A DNA stretch of 64,000 nucleotides, taken from Pseudoips prasinana (Eukaryota > Arthropoda > Insecta > Lepidoptera > Nolidae). This document shows, piece after piece, positions 52,200-63,586 of the stretch (its first letter is position 1; each line of letters opens with the position of its first letter). Below the pieces are notes generated by a model. It saw only the letters and a program-made list of their open reading frames with translations. It searched no databases and was not told the origin of the DNA. The position numbers and the translations under genes are program-made. Location: NCBI GenBank assembly GCA_951640165.1, contig OX621256.1, positions 6,510,001 through 6,574,000 on the forward strand, written 5' to 3'.

Positions 52200-52722
52200 G
52201 TACTTTTAGATAGCGCTTATTATTATTCTTTATTGCACCCAGAAAATATACATTTTATACATGTGTGCTTAACTCAATGATGAGTTTTCTTCCAGCAAAC
52301 CACTAACTGAAGGAGATTTGTAGAAGAAGGGTAAAATCAGTGTACAACATCAAAAGAAAAATAAATAAGTGATACGTATCTACATATACTAATACAAACA
52401 TATTACATACAACTCCTAAATATAGTAATACATAAATAATTATATATTAAAATGATTGTGACAAAAAGTACTCCCTTGTTCTTCTTTTAAATACCTCTAA
52501 AGATGAGCTAGATTGAATAGAGTGAGGAGTCAGAGTCGGAAGAGAGTTCCATAGCCGAACGGCACGAATTATAAAAGAGCCAGTTGAACTGCATAACAGC
52601 ATAACAGTCAGAAGTGTGAGAAGGCATACGAAGTAGAAAGGACGTGGCTGTGCGACAGCGTTTGCCACATGGGACTAAATACTCAAAGCGTTCACGAAGA
52701 TAGACAGGATAGACTTCATCAT
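52200..52722 (-). pseudogene. Jockey/CR1-like LINE C-terminus
   Basis: Minus-strand codons 'VYPVYLRERFEYLVPCGKRC', 'RTATSFLLRMPSHTSD' and, after a frameshift near 52590, 'RAVRLWNSLP' and 'LEVFKRRTREYFL' (stop at 52447). 'R-x-W-N-S-L-P…F-K-R' is the classic end of Jockey- and CR1-type reverse transcriptases. A 3' UTR of about 250 bp follows to 52200. No RT core remains. Confidence 0.7.
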
Positions 52723-52726
52723 CATT

Positions 52727-52976
52727 ATATAATAATAACATCCTGGGTCATTATTCACACACGGCCAATTGATCCCAAACTAAGCAGAGCTTGTACTATG
52801 GAAACTGACTGATATACTACATATAAAATTTTTCATTTGTAAATAGATACTGATAAACATAATTACTCTCAGACTCGGGACAAACAGACATGTTCATGCA
52901 CACAAATATCTGTCCTGGGTGGGAATCGAAGCCACGACCTCCGGCGTTAAAAGCAAGCATTTACTAACGACGCCAA
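52727..52976 (-). repeat. SINE-A, near full length
   Basis: 'AATAATAACATCCTGGGTCATTATTC' to 'TGGGAATCGAAGCCACG', 'GGCGTTAAAAGCAAGC', 'ACGACGCCAACA'; it abuts the next LINE fragment with no spacer. Confidence 0.85.
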
Positions 52977-53118
52977 CATCATCATCATAGTAGCCGAAAG
53001 ACGTCCACTGCTGGGCAAAGGCCTCTCCCACGGATCTCCACAATGGTACCGACCATTGGGAGATCCGTGGGAGAGGCCTTTGTGAACCGTGTGCTGCCCG
53101 CATCCAACGGTTTCCCGC
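52977..53118 (-). repeat. RTE-like LINE 3' end with foldback
   Basis: 'CATCATCATAGTAGCCGAAAGAC' and 'AAAGGCCTCTCCCACGGATC' are followed by an inverted copy of the same stretch ('GGAGATCCGTGGGAGAGGCC') at 53051-53082, and then by 'GCCCGCATCCAACGG'. Arms are about 30 nt with a near-zero loop. Confidence 0.85.
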
Positions 53119-53354
53119 GACTCTTCTTTCTTAGGATAGCGCTTACCTATTTTTAAATGGTCAATTTATTGCAAATGATCCATTAAGTCAACCAGCAGTA
53201 ATTCAGCCAGCATCTTCACCTATACTACTAACTAATATTTTTATTGTTTTTGATTGAGTAAAGGAATACAGTCTACCGCTTAGTGTTTTATGCATAATTT
53301 AAGAGCCAAACACTTGTCGGTGTACATTTTTTATTTTATCTTCAATACCTTCTT

Positions 53355-53640
53355 ATTTTTAGGTCTCCGTACCCAAAGGGTAAAACGGGACCCTATTACT
53401 AAGACTTCGCTGTCTGTCTGTCTGTCTGTCCGTCTGTCACCAGGCTGTATCTCATAAACCGTGATCATTTACACAGATAATGTATTTCTGTTGCCACTAT
53501 AACAACAAACACTTAAAAATATAATAAAATAATTATTTAAGGGCGCTCTCATACAACCAACGTTTTTTTTTCTAGTTTTTATTGATAATGGTACGGAACC
53601 CTTCGTGCGCGAGTCCGACTCGCACTTGTTTTTCTGTCTC
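53355..53640 (+). repeat. Repeat K, full copy
   Basis: 'GGTCTCCGTACCCAAAGGG', (TCTG)n, 'CACCAGGCTGTATCTCATAAACC', then 'TAATGGTACGGAACCCTTCG' and 'GCGCGAGTCCGACTCGCACTTG'. A repeat with this layout is very common in Lepidoptera; its class is uncertain to me. Confidence 0.75.
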
Positions 53641-53949
53641 AGCTACGTTTTCTTCTTATGTTCAATAAATTGGCATTACAACGTCATTATATCCGGAATT
53701 TATTCTGCAGATGTTCTTTATGACCTTTGTCAGACGTTTCAGTCAATAAATAATTTATATAAACTGACACATCTACCCGTTAATCATTCTATGCAGCTTA
53801 GCGCGTGAGGTTATATAATTGAGTTAGTTGTCACTGGAGTTAAGTTGTACCAACATGGACGCTTCGTTGTAACTAAATATATGTTTAAATTTAATAAACT
53901 GTAGAGTGATGTTACACCTTGCACAGTCAAAACTATTGCTGAACAAAAA

Positions 53950-54700
53950 GTCAATTGATTTGAATTACAATTAATTATATCATCATCATCATAGGCCGAA
54001 TGGTGTCCACTGTTGAGCTAAGGCCTCCCCTAAAGAATTCCATAATTAATTGTGGACATGCCATAATCGCCACGCTTGTCAGAACAGTTAACGATCACAT
54101 TACAATGGTCATAGTACACAAAGAGACGCTGCAGCCCGTACTCTAGGAGATATTCCTTCGGGTCAACTTCTACCCGCCCCACAGGATTAAAAGGGGTGGT
54201 GATATTCTGCGCCGTTGGCTCACATTATGATGAATGCTATGTAGCTGACGGCATCATCATCATTGAAACAGCCGAAAGACATCCAAGTAATGGAATCAGA
54301 CGTTCCACTGTTGCTTTAAAAAGTAAATTGATTTGAATTACAATTAATTATATTATCATCATCATAAGCCGAATGGTGTCCACTGTTGGGCAAAGGCCTC
54401 CCCAAAAGAATTCCACAATGAATTCTGGACATGCCATAATTGCCACGCTTGGCTGACGGGTTGGCGATCGCTGTACAATGGTCATAGTACACAAAGAGAC
54501 GCTGCTGCCCGTACTCTAGGAGATATTCCTTCGGGTCAACTCTACCCGCTCCACAGGATTAAAAGGGGTGGTGATATTCTGCCCGTTGGCTGACATTATG
54601 ATGAATGCTATGTAGCTGACGGCATCATCATCATTGAAACAGCCGAAAGACATCCACTGCTGAACAAAGCCCTCCCATCTTCACAATTACCGATACTACG
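53950..54700 (-). repeat. Tandem duplication of 375 bp containing repeat C
   Basis: The block 'TTGATTTGAATTACAATTAATTATA', repeat C, 'GATGAATGCTATGTAGCTGACGG' and 'CATCATCATCATTGAAACAGCCGAAAGACATCC' occurs twice in a row (53958 and 54331 starts). Copies differ by about 5%, so the duplication is younger than repeat C itself. Confidence 0.9.
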
Positions 54701-54744
54701 CTATCGTCACCTAGCGTCTTCCAGCAAACCTTACAAGATTTTTT

Positions 54745-55072
54745 TTTTTTTTTTTATGTCAGATATCCACAAACGAGCAAGTGGGTTACCTGATGGTAAG
54801 TGATCACCGCCACACATGGACACTCGCAACACCAGAGGAGTAGCGGGTGCGTTGGCGGCCTTTAAGAGTCAGCAAACAAGTGTTGTTGACCCTCCCCCCC
54901 GCCCCGATGATCTCTGGCGACCTTACTCACACTCAGAAACACAACATTAGATTATTAATGTTATTATTTAGGAATGTCTTCTGTAAGGTGGAGGTACTTC
55001 CCCAGTCGGGCTGCTCTTCGAGCGAATGAACGCTGTGCCCTACCTCTCGTGAGATCGGTACATCTTGCGAAT
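54745..55072 (-). repeat. Retroposon F, copy 2
   Basis: T run at 54739-54756, 'CAAACGAGCAAGTGGGTTACC', 'CACTCGCAACACCAGAGGAG', 'AGTCAGCAAACAAGTGTTGTTG', 'GGAATGTCTTCTGTAAGGTGG', ending 'CTACCTCTCGTGAGATC'. Confidence 0.8.
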
Positions 55073-55429
55073 TACAGTTAATTCAAATTTTCCAGATCAC
55101 TTCATAATGTTTAAATAGAATATCCGTGCATATAAGCGTCGTGAGATCTACAGGCTGTGAGCAATTTGCCTCGGGAAATGTGTTTATGGTTATCACATCA
55201 TTTACTGCCGTTTCTTTCATTTGATCCCCCGGTGTGGGGTGTGGTGTGGTTTTTTTCTTTTATTGTGCCTTGTTTCGGCTGGTTAGGTGGAACTATTGAT
55301 CGTGCAAATAAGAGTATTTTTGTTTTTATTAGTAGTTTGAATGCACCGCGTTCGTAGGCCATCCAACCTAATAGCTCTAGTAAGCCTATACCCATAGATA
55401 ACGCTGAACGGTGGTACTGACAGCATGTG

Positions 55430-55520
55430 TAACATAGTGGTTACGGCGGTCGCCGTACGCCAACTATTTGTGTGACCCATAAATTCATGTTCTGCGTTCC
55501 GGCGGGGATTTGTGGAAGTA
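55430..55520 (+). repeat. SINE-G fragment
   Basis: 'CATAGTGGTTACGGCGGTCG' then directly 'CCAACTATTTGTGTGACCCATAAATTC'; the B-box half is deleted. 55520-55920 has nothing recognisable. Confidence 0.6.
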
Positions 55521-55919
55521 AAATGTCATAGTAATTAAGTCCCTCGCCATTCAAGTATATATTTAATAAGACCCGAAGCATAGATAAAAAATGCGCGGCA
55601 GTCTTTGGATATACAAGTGGATACTATTCTAATCAAAATAATCTACAATATACTAATACTGATACGTGAAGCTCGTTAAGTGGAGATGACGGGAATTTCA
55701 CGCTTTTTGCTCACCCAAAAAGTACACATATATACACACATCAACACAATCTAGGGATATTGAACATTTCATTGATTATCTAGAAAACTATAAACATTTT
55801 GTTATGACTGTAAATGGAAGAATTAAAGATAATTTCATGGCCGATATTTAAACATTAACAACACGATGCGATTTTGTTTTTCTAATTAATAAAAGTCTTA
55901 AATTAATTAAGCCATAGAA

Positions 55920-57190
55920 AATTACTGAGTGAACAAAAACATTTTATTCTTATAAAATTATTCAATCGAATTAAATGAATAAAAATCTTACCAAATCTGA
56001 TAATCAGTAATCGGTATTTCCTCCTCTAACATTAATCACACAGCGGCAACGATTTTCCATACTTAAAATTAAGGTGTCAATGTCTTGCTGGGGTATGCAG
56101 TCCCAAGTTCTTTTTAAATGTTCGAAAAGTTGTTCTTCTGTTGTCAAGTTGGGCGGAAAATCCCTCAATGCTCTTCGCTGTAACATGTCCCAGGCGTGTT
56201 CAATTGGGTTTAAGTCTGGCGACTGTGGAGGCCAATCTAATACCTGAACATCGTGTTCTCGAAGGGCGGCCCTCACCAGCCGCGCTGTATGGGAAGGTGC
56301 ATTGTCATGCATGAGCTGAAATTCTTGCCCCGTTAGGGCCCTGAGCGGGACAATGACACGTTCTACTACCTCCTCACGGTATCTATGGGCAGTCATGCTG
56401 CCCTGAATCCAAATGAGTTGGGTTCGTCCGCCGATTCGTATTCCTGCCCACACCATAATTGTCCCGCCTTGGTAAGAGTGGACCTCCTGTGGATGTCGGA
56501 GACGGCTGACCCTGCCTGGAGTTCTCCAAACGCGTGTTCGTCTCGAATCTGGATGAAATCCATAGCGGGACTCATCAGTGAACAGCACCAATGACCATTG
56601 TTGATCACTCCATGTCAAATGTTCTTGAGCCCATAAAAGTCGCCTACCGCGATTGCCACGTCGCAGCGCTGGGACTCGTAGCGGTCTGCGAGCATGAAGA
56701 CCAACTTCATGCAGCCTCCTTCGCACGGTTTGGTCGCTCACCAGCAGCTGCTGACCCTCCTGGAGCCTTTGCACTAGTTGCATCGCTGTGATATTGGGTA
56801 GTCTTCTGGCGGTCATTTGGAGAAATCGATCCTGTCTCTGAGTGGTAACACGATATCTACCTGTGTGCCGTTCTGCCACATCTCCAGTAGCGCGATAACG
56901 TGACCACAGCCTGGATACCACATTTTGGCTTGTGCCCAGAGACTCAGCAACGACGCGTTGAATAGCACCGTTTTGTAACATGCCAACTGCCCGTAACATT
57001 TCATCTCGACTCAAATGATGGCGTGGCATGACGCTAAAAAGCTTACACAACCAATTGAGAAAAGAAAATAAAACAATTTATCAGGTTTTCTTCAATTAAC
57101 ACGCAAAAAAAATTTTAATGCAACTTCTTGAAATTAGATACAACTCAAGATTGCGCTGTGCTTTGCGTGTTTTCATTTGTTTCTCATTTT
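55920..57190 (-). mobile_element. Tc1-like DNA transposon, ends not resolved
   Basis: Contains an intact transposase frame. A possible inverted pair is 'TGAGTGAACAAAAAC' (55926) and 'GTTTTCATTTGTTTCTCA' (57169-57186, complement TGAGAAACAAATGAAAAC), but the match is poor, so the borders given are estimates. Confidence 0.6.
56004..57050 (-). CDS. Tc1-family transposase (DD34E), intact
   Basis: Cut-and-paste transposase. The likely start is Met8 (57029, MPRHHLS), giving 341 residues; the ORF opens seven codons earlier. Residues about 10-60 and 75-125 form two helix-turn-helix DNA-binding regions of paired-like type. The catalytic triad is D159 (FTDES), D249 (HDNAPSHTA) and E284 (SPDLNPIEH), with 34 residues between the last two, which defines Tc1 as opposed to mariner. 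The usual Tc1 motif 'VWAGI' is at 200-204. No stop or frameshift interrupts it. Its base use (GC-richer) stands out from the intron, as expected for a recent arrival. It is inserted in Rx intron 2, antisense to Rx. Confidence 0.95.
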   Translation of the reverse strand: MCKLFSVMPRHHLSRDEMLRAVGMLQNGAIQRVVAESLGTSQNVVSRLWSRYRATGDVAERHTGRYRVTTQRQDRFLQMTARRLPNITAMQLVQRLQEGQQLLVSDQTVRRRLHEVGLHARRPLRVPALRRGNRGRRLLWAQEHLTWSDQQWSLVLFTDESRYGFHPDSRRTRVWRTPGRVSRLRHPQEVHSYQGGTIMVWAGIRIGGRTQLIWIQGSMTAHRYREEVVERVIVPLRALTGQEFQLMHDNAPSHTARLVRAALREHDVQVLDWPPQSPDLNPIEHAWDMLQRRALRDFPPNLTTEEQLFEHLKRTWDCIPQQDIDTLILSMENRCRCVINVRGGNTDY

Positions 57191-58419
57191 AATTTTTAAA
57201 TTTTGAATAAAGAATAGACAAGGTTTAAATCTGTAAATAAACTTTTTAAGGAAACTAAATAGGTTTTAAACAATAAAGCCATGTTTGATTTCAAAATAAC
57301 GTATCCCTAGACTTTGTTGATGTGTGTACACAGTAAGTATGTATACCTATAGCTCATGGGAAGCGTGATGTGACAATGACGCGGGTTGCATGTTTTTTTG
57401 TTCAACCAAAAAGTGCTCATCGCGCCTTCAGAAAAAGAGTTATCACTTCAAAAATACATACTTATAGGTATTCTAATTGATTAACTCAGCCTGCTACAAA
57501 CGGTTATTGTGACTTAGCTATAACTATTACATTATACATAATGTAACATTATATTATACATATTATAATACATATTTTCGTGGGTAATCATAAGTGTTAT
57601 AAACCTACATTATTTTATGAGTCACGAATAGTTTTCGCATACTGAATAATGACTTTCATAGCAAATCTTCGATACCTTGACTTACGTTATTCTAAATTTA
57701 TAGGAATCTAAATTTTTTACATAAAATATAGCACTTGTTACTTGCTGAAAATGCAGCTTTTATACAAGTGAAAGAATTTTTAAAATATGTACGGTATTTT
57801 TTTATTTATCCATTACAAACGCACATACGAAAAATCAAATCTAGCCCCTTTATATTATTAGTTCAAATGAATGCCACTTATTAGGGAATTAAAATCTGTT
57901 CTATTGTTAATCCTCAATAGTAGGTAATCATAACTTTGTTCAATTGTTCAATAATAATTTGATTAAAATTTGACGGCTCCATCCTGTATAGAAAAAAAGC
58001 TTTAAATAACAGGAAACAAGTAAGAAGGGTAATTCAATTACAGCCTACAACGGATCGTCCATTCTTTACTGACCTCTGCAGCACTTTTAAATCAGCTATT
58101 TAGTTTGGATCATGGATGTCAAAGTATATTTGTTATTGCACAAAAGAAAAATATGAAGGAATAAAGTATTGAATGGCTAATAGTGGGTTCCGTGATATCA
58201 TGTCGGTGTAGATTACGCGAACGACCGGCGGAACTCTAAACTTGATATTTCCGCTTACTTCGCAACCTTTTATTTTATTGCCCTTGCTTGAAAAGTTGGT
58301 ATTAAATCAAAATTTTGAGTTCGTTTTTTGAGATCAGTCGATCCATTTCGGGCTTGTCTAATTAAATTGCAAATGGCAGCTGATGTATTATGGACTAGGA
58401 CACAGAATTATTAAATAGT

Positions 58420-58570
58420 GACCAATAGTGCCGACGGCCGTTGGGGCAGAAGCGTGGGCAGGAAGTCACTGGATGCGGATAGCACAAGCCTGGCAATTGT
58501 GAAGATCTTTAAGGGAGGCCTTTGTCTAGAAAGGGGCGTATTACGGCTGATATTATGATAATGATGACCA
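58420..58570 (+). repeat. RTE-like LINE 3' end
   Basis: 'GAAGTCACTGGATGCGGATAGC', 'CAAGCCTGGCAATTGTGAAG', 'GGGAGGCCTTTGTCTAG', then GATAATGATGA. Confidence 0.7.
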
Positions 58571-59810
58571 AAATTAGCATGCTTCTTATAATCTTTTACA
58601 CCGGACAGATGATGGATAACTAATACATATAAGTAATTAGTTTTATAGTAATGATAGATAGACCATTGGATCATAAGTGGTCTCGAGTTAAAACCTACGG
58701 CACAACATTGACTTTCGAATTGATGTGCATATTAGAAATTAATTAACTCGTACTTTAAACGATGGAGGAAAACATGGTGAGGCAATCGGCCTTATTTCTA
58801 GAAACATTGCCGAATGATATGTTCACAGTTACATGTGATGTGAGATCACATCATATTGGAAACACGTTCCAAATACACACAACAAACATTTTATAAAAAT
58901 GAATCAAACAACAGCGTAAAGACAACGCCTAAACTAGGGAAACAAATTCCAGTTGGTAGGAAAGGAAGATTTTACAAACAGGGAATTCACGGACACAAAG
59001 TATATCCCAATAACCAAGATGTGCCCACCTTATGCAGGGTTCACATTTGTTCAGTAAGGGAACAGTACCCGAAACACAAAGGCATCAAGGCAGTAGTAAG
59101 GCCACTATCTAAACTACAATGAAACACATACAGTCGAACCAAAACCAGTGTTACAAATATTTTATGTTTACACGGCGCTTATGATCAAATACTCACTTAT
59201 AATTATTACCATGCTAGAATCCATATTCCAAACTGTTCAAAATCCCCAAACTTGCCAAATGAATAGGATTAGTCAAACAACAGATCCCAAACATCGTAAT
59301 TAGGCGCTAAGAAAGCGTGCATCTGCATTGACGACAACAATGAAAGTGTCGTTTTCGCGCCATTAGTAAGCGGTCGCCATTTTATCTTTTTTTCACAATG
59401 GCGGCTTGCGCAAACGCACAAGCGGATTATCCATCCAATTTGACAAACAATTCAATACAAATACAACTTGAGTTTCAATTCAAAACTTTACAATTCGGCT
59501 TCGAGTGGCGGACTGTTGAAAGATGCATCCACAGCGTATTAGTAGCGACACTACAACTGAAATTCAGCTTTGCCCTCTTTGTTATAAAGTTTGAATTTGT
59601 TTTATATTTTTCTTCATGTGATATTTGAGAACGTTACTGAGAATGGGTATTTCTTTACAAAATCAAGAGTATTAGGTTCCCGGTACCTTTGTAAAGTAGA
59701 CGTATTATAGTTTGGCTAATTTCGTGTAAGATATTCTTTTGCCGGTTCTTTTCGTGCCTTTACTAAGAAATCTTTAAGTGCAAAAGACTGATTATAAAAT
59801 GATCATGGAA
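58570..59810. other. Mostly unique DNA with two short unassigned frames
   Basis: Frames 58856-59122 (88 aa) and 59398-59628 (76 aa) have no recognisable domain. 'TTACAAACAGGGAATTCACGGACACAAAG' near 58972 is a SINE-G body fragment, so the first frame is partly repeat. The second starts at ATGGCGGCTTGCG just after 'GCGGTCGCCATTTTATC'; it has no splice-site or family support. Confidence 0.45.
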
Positions 59811-59814
59811 TCAT

Positions 59815-60315
59815 TTTAAAGGTAAATTTATTTAGTTTGAAATTAGTATCTTTACTAATCTGTCTTTGCTCAACTTCCTATAGCGAATATTAACATACCG
59901 CCCACCACATACTTTGGGAGTGTGATCTCTGGCAAAATGAGCGTGATATTATGTTAAATAGCTTGCAACCAATATTTGGAGTAATTTATTATACGGCTCT
60001 TGTAGCATAAAGGAAGATCTTCCGTGCGTTTAAGTGCTTTTTCCATGCCTACTATTGAAATAAAACATAACAGCTCACTTAGGACCCTTAATATTGATCC
60101 TCGGTGCTATTGCAGCTGGCTTCTTTAGTTGTAATTCTTTCTTTATGAGACTCCAGCCTTGTTATATCATTCTGTCTCCCGTATTGCTCTAGAGAGAAGT
60201 GTAACTATTCATTTTCTAGCTCCTTCTTGTTTCATTATGATTGAATTCGTTGCGGATTCAAGACAGTTTCAGCGATTCCCCGGGATATGCATCACCGCCC
60301 AGTGTCATTATTTAA
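59815..60315 (+). pseudogene. LINE 3' end, second copy
   Basis: Matches 51370-51880: 'TCTTTACTAATCTGTCTTTGC', 'TGGGAGTGTGATCTCTGGC', 'CAGCTCACTTAGGACCC', 'TTGAATTCGTTGCGGATTC'. More mutated than the 51310 copy (internal stops), and its 5' and 3' borders are shorter. Confidence 0.7.
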
Positions 60316-60811
60316 TTGTAAACATTAAGTTAAAAAAATACATAAAGAAAAATGATGAACTAAATTCATAAGAAATCAAGATTCCACCGTCATACTTTTC
60401 CACTTAAAAGGTTATTTAGTATTTGTGTGCCATCGAAATTCAACCAAATTATATAACGACCAATCTCTGTTACATAAAATGAACCTTTACTTACTAGACT
60501 GAAGGTTGATTTTGACTTGTCTCTTTAAATGAACAAGATATAACTACCATTAATATTTCTATGGAAAGATGTCTTTATGTCGTTATGTTAAGGTTTATTA
60601 TTGCTTGTCGCGTTTAAGATTAATTTGTAGAATCTCTCCACCTTATTCTTATTAGTCCATTAAGGCTTGGCTGAGTGGCGAATTGTAATTAATTCTTGAG
60701 CTTTGTCTTAATTGAAGTAATTATGTAATTAAGAGATGATTTATGTCGTTAATTTCGCTATTGTACGCTGGTGGGTTTGCGGTTATTAAATGTTTAAGAT
60801 TAATTTGACGT

Positions 60812-61026
60812 GTCTGTTGGCTTGGTTGGTAGATACGCTGCCTTTCACGCCGGAGATCGTGGGTTCGATTTCCACCCGGGATAAATATTTGTGTGCATGA
60901 ACATGTCTGTTTGTCCTGAGTCTGGGAGTAAATTATCTATATAAGTATGTATTTACAAAAAAAATGTATATGTAGTATATCAGTTATCTGGTTTAGACAG
61001 TAGGTACAAGCTCTGCTTAGTTTGGG
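60812..61026 (+). repeat. SINE-A, forward, truncated before the 3' tail
   Basis: 'TGTCTGTTGGCTTGGTTGG', 'CGTGGGTTCGATTTCCACCCGGG', 'GTAGTATATCAGTTATCTGG', ends 'TTTGGGATCAG' where the tail block of 50840 ('GGGGCTCTACCGGCTAAGTC') takes over. Confidence 0.85.
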
Positions 61027-61114
61027 ATCAGGGGCTCTACCGGCTAAGTCGCCGAACATCGATTTCATAAATGGCGTTCAAATAAATACAGGTTAATAAT
61101 GACTGAATGACATA

Positions 61115-61345
61115 GCCAAATTCTCTCCCGGTTAGTGATCGGTGAGGTTAAGCAACTAGGCTCGCGGTCAGTCCATAGATAGGTGACCACCAGAGTGGTA
61201 AAATTTCTGAGTATCACCGTGCTTCGCAGGGCACGTTAATCTAGAGGTCCTGGTTGTAGCCATTAGTCAACAGTCGTTAAGCCATGTCAGAGGCCTAATG
61301 GGCGGCTTGAACAACTCTGACACTTGGGTAAACACTGCCCATACG
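61115..61345 (+). repeat. 5S-rRNA-like SINE (copy 3, best preserved)
   Basis: 'GTTAGTGATCGGTGAGGTTAAGCAA', 'CTAGGCTCGCGGTCAGTCC', 'ATAGATAGGTGACCACC', then 'GGTTGTAGCCATTAGTCAACAG', 'GGCCTAATGGGCGGCTTGAAC', 'AACACTGCCCATACGATAAG'. The first 60 nt can be laid on 5S rRNA from the A box to the C box without gaps. Confidence 0.8.
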
Positions 61346-61724
61346 ATAAGTGTCTATGCATGAGACACTGCAGATCCTACTCCTTGGTAGAAATAAAACC
61401 CGGAAATATCTGGATAACTGTTTTACTGCATTTAATTTAAGTGAATTACAAATTACGTGTTGCTTGGCTGACGCCGATAGATTTGTGTAGACAATTATAA
61501 AAATAACATGTGGGTATAAAATATAAAAGTTGTCGATGAGTATAGTATTAAGTATTTTAACTATGGTTTCTATTGGAGAAGTGTTCAGGCCGCGACAATA
61601 AGTAAGTAAGTAAAGAAGCCGTATGAAGAATATCATAATATCAAACTGCTGCCACTCAGGTATGCTGCAGCGTCAGAGTCGAAAAAGCGCCAGTTTAGTC
61701 GCCACTTTATCCAATGCCTTGTTC

Positions 61725-61935
61725 TTCTGCCGGTAGCCTTCAAACGCAGATAATGAGGTCCTGGGTTCAATCCCGGATCGGGACAAAAGTTGATTGGCAT
61801 TTTCTGTAAAGAAAAATTTCTTCGTATTAGCCCGGAGATTGGGAGTTGGTGATTGTTGTATACCCCCGCGCCTTCAATATCACCTAAAGCCCTAAAGGAC
61901 CTGAACCAGACCTCTGCAGTAATAGGTTGTGGTTT
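61725..61935 (+). repeat. Bm1-like SINE
   Basis: 'GAGGTCCTGGGTTCAATCCCGG' (B box), 'ATCGGGACAAAAG', 'ATTAGCCCGGAGATTGGGAG' and 'CCCCCGCGCCTTCAATATCACC' follow the order of the Bombyx Bm1 SINE. Confidence 0.65.
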
Positions 61936-62984
61936 ATTTTATTATACTTTATTGGGATAAAACAGTTACATATTAGGTATAGTTAAATTATTACATTATT
62001 ATTTTTTTGAATAGGTAAACGTGTAACACACACCAATATCTACAATACGCGAAGTAATGTTAAAAATAGATAATAATAAATGCGTGAATTAAGCAGATAA
62101 GTATGTAAGTACTAATGAGTATTACCTATATTTATTTTAGTAGTTCAATAGCCATTACTTTGAAGTTAAAGTGTGAAAGTGAAAAAGGTCCAAATAGTGG
62201 ATAAAGATAAAGAATTATTTATTGCGTAACTGTGTACAATAAGGTCTTATCATAACGTAACAGTTTTTAGGATCAACAGTCTACCCATATCGGATATGCA
62301 ATACAAACAAGTCTATTTAATTTATTCTAAGTATTAATAACACATTATTTTATGGCATAAAACTCATGCAAACTATAGTAAACATTCTCTATAACATATT
62401 CTTTCATTTAGTTTTAAACAATTTCCATTTGATTGCCTTATATCAGGTGGTAAGTGGTTATATACACGAAAGATATATACGAATAGGAAGTGGGTGTTAT
62501 ACGCCATATGGTATTTTTCGCCATATTTGACAACTATTATCACGTCGTATTGGAAGTGGCAGAACATTCCACAATCGAATTCCTTGGACTGTAAAATATT
62601 TATAAAAGTAGTCTGTTAAGTAATTCTCATAGAATCTTGCAAAAAAATAATTAATCCAAATCTTCCCTAACTGTAACTTAACACCTAAAATTGTAAACAG
62701 TATTACGTCAGATTAGCCGTAGGGTGGACGTCCCAAAAATCTGCTTCGGTACGCCACGTGTTCGCCACGAGCCCGCCACGCGGCGCCACCGCTGCTAAAC
62801 AACTGATACTCTCTATTTAACCTTCAATTGTATTTTTTTATAAATATGCCTAAAGGCAGTGTTTGTCCGGATTCCCTCTGATCTTTACCTTCTTACGATT
62901 TCCTTAAGAGGTAGGCGAAGTCTTAAATAAAAAATGTCTTCTATTATTATTGATACTTCAGATTACGTTACATTAATAAAATAA

Positions 62985-63210
62985 AAATAATATCTGGGGA
63001 CATTATTCACACACCCTCATCTAATCTCAACCAAAACAGAGCTTGTACTATTAAAACCAGATAACTGATATACTTCATATAAGTACAACTTTTTTGTAAA
63101 TTTCTCAGGATAAACAGACATGATCATGCACACAAATATTTGTCCTGGGTAGGAATCGAACCCATGATCTACGGCGTGAAAAGCAAGTATTTACCAAACA
63201 CGCCAACATA
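62985..63210 (-). repeat. SINE-A, reverse
   Basis: 'AAATAATATCTGGGGACATTATTC', 'ACAGAGCTTGTACTATTAAAACC', 'TGGGTAGGAATCGAACCC', 'GGCGTGAAAAGCAAGT', 'CACGCCAACA'. Confidence 0.85.
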
Positions 63211-63289
63211 ACATAGGGAATATTAGAGTAATGCAAATACTGTAAATAATTTATTCATATTCCGCTGATGGAGAATATTGTTTAGGTAT

Positions 63290-63525
63290 TACATGATGCG
63301 ATGGAGAAAAATGATGAGAGTAAATTTTTACGATGCGCGCGCACACCGACACCAAAAAATTTTACAGCATGAAGTTAGTTCTAGGTGGTATGAGAGTGAA
63401 TTTATACGATGCGCGCGCATCGTGCGCGCGCGTGTGCGCGCATAACTATGTTCAAGTTGTATATTAAGAAGTATAACTTCTAACGCGTGTACATAAGTAC
63501 ACACAAGTTTTTTTATTTATATATG
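63290..63525 (+). repeat. Helitron-related module with (GC)n tracts
   Basis: 'GAAGTTAGTTCTAGGTGGTATG', 'ACTATGTTCAAGTTG', 'AAGTATAACTTCTAACGCGTG' and 'ACATAAGTACACACAAG' match 39640-39800 in reverse. Between the first two blocks is an alternating purine-pyrimidine tract (63409-63443). Confidence 0.7.
63409..63443. other. Alternating GC/GT tract (Z-DNA-prone)
   Basis: ATGCGCGCGCAT followed by CGTGCGCGCGCGTGTGCGCGCATA: 35 nt of nearly unbroken purine-pyrimidine alternation in AT-rich surroundings. A shorter one ('GATGCGCGCGCAC') is at 63340. Confidence 0.85.
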
Positions 63526-63534
63526 TATATGTCA

Positions 63535-63586
63535 AGTGAGTGCAAATGGCATTATGTATAAATGACATTTGCACTCTTCACTCTCA
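63535..63586. repeat. Short hairpin
   Basis: AGTGAGTGCAAATG faces CATTTGCACTC(T)TCACT over a 17 nt AT-rich loop. From here to 64000 I see only the repeat fragment at 63959 ('AAACCTACATCAGGTACC'). Confidence 0.75.

Noticed and set aside
59398..59628. Short gene starting ATGGCGGCTTGCG
   Set aside because: No domain, no splice support and an unremarkable hydrophobic tail; kept only as an unassigned frame.
61115..61190. 5S rRNA gene
   Set aside because: Only the promoter half resembles 5S; the remainder is unrelated and shared with two other dispersed copies.
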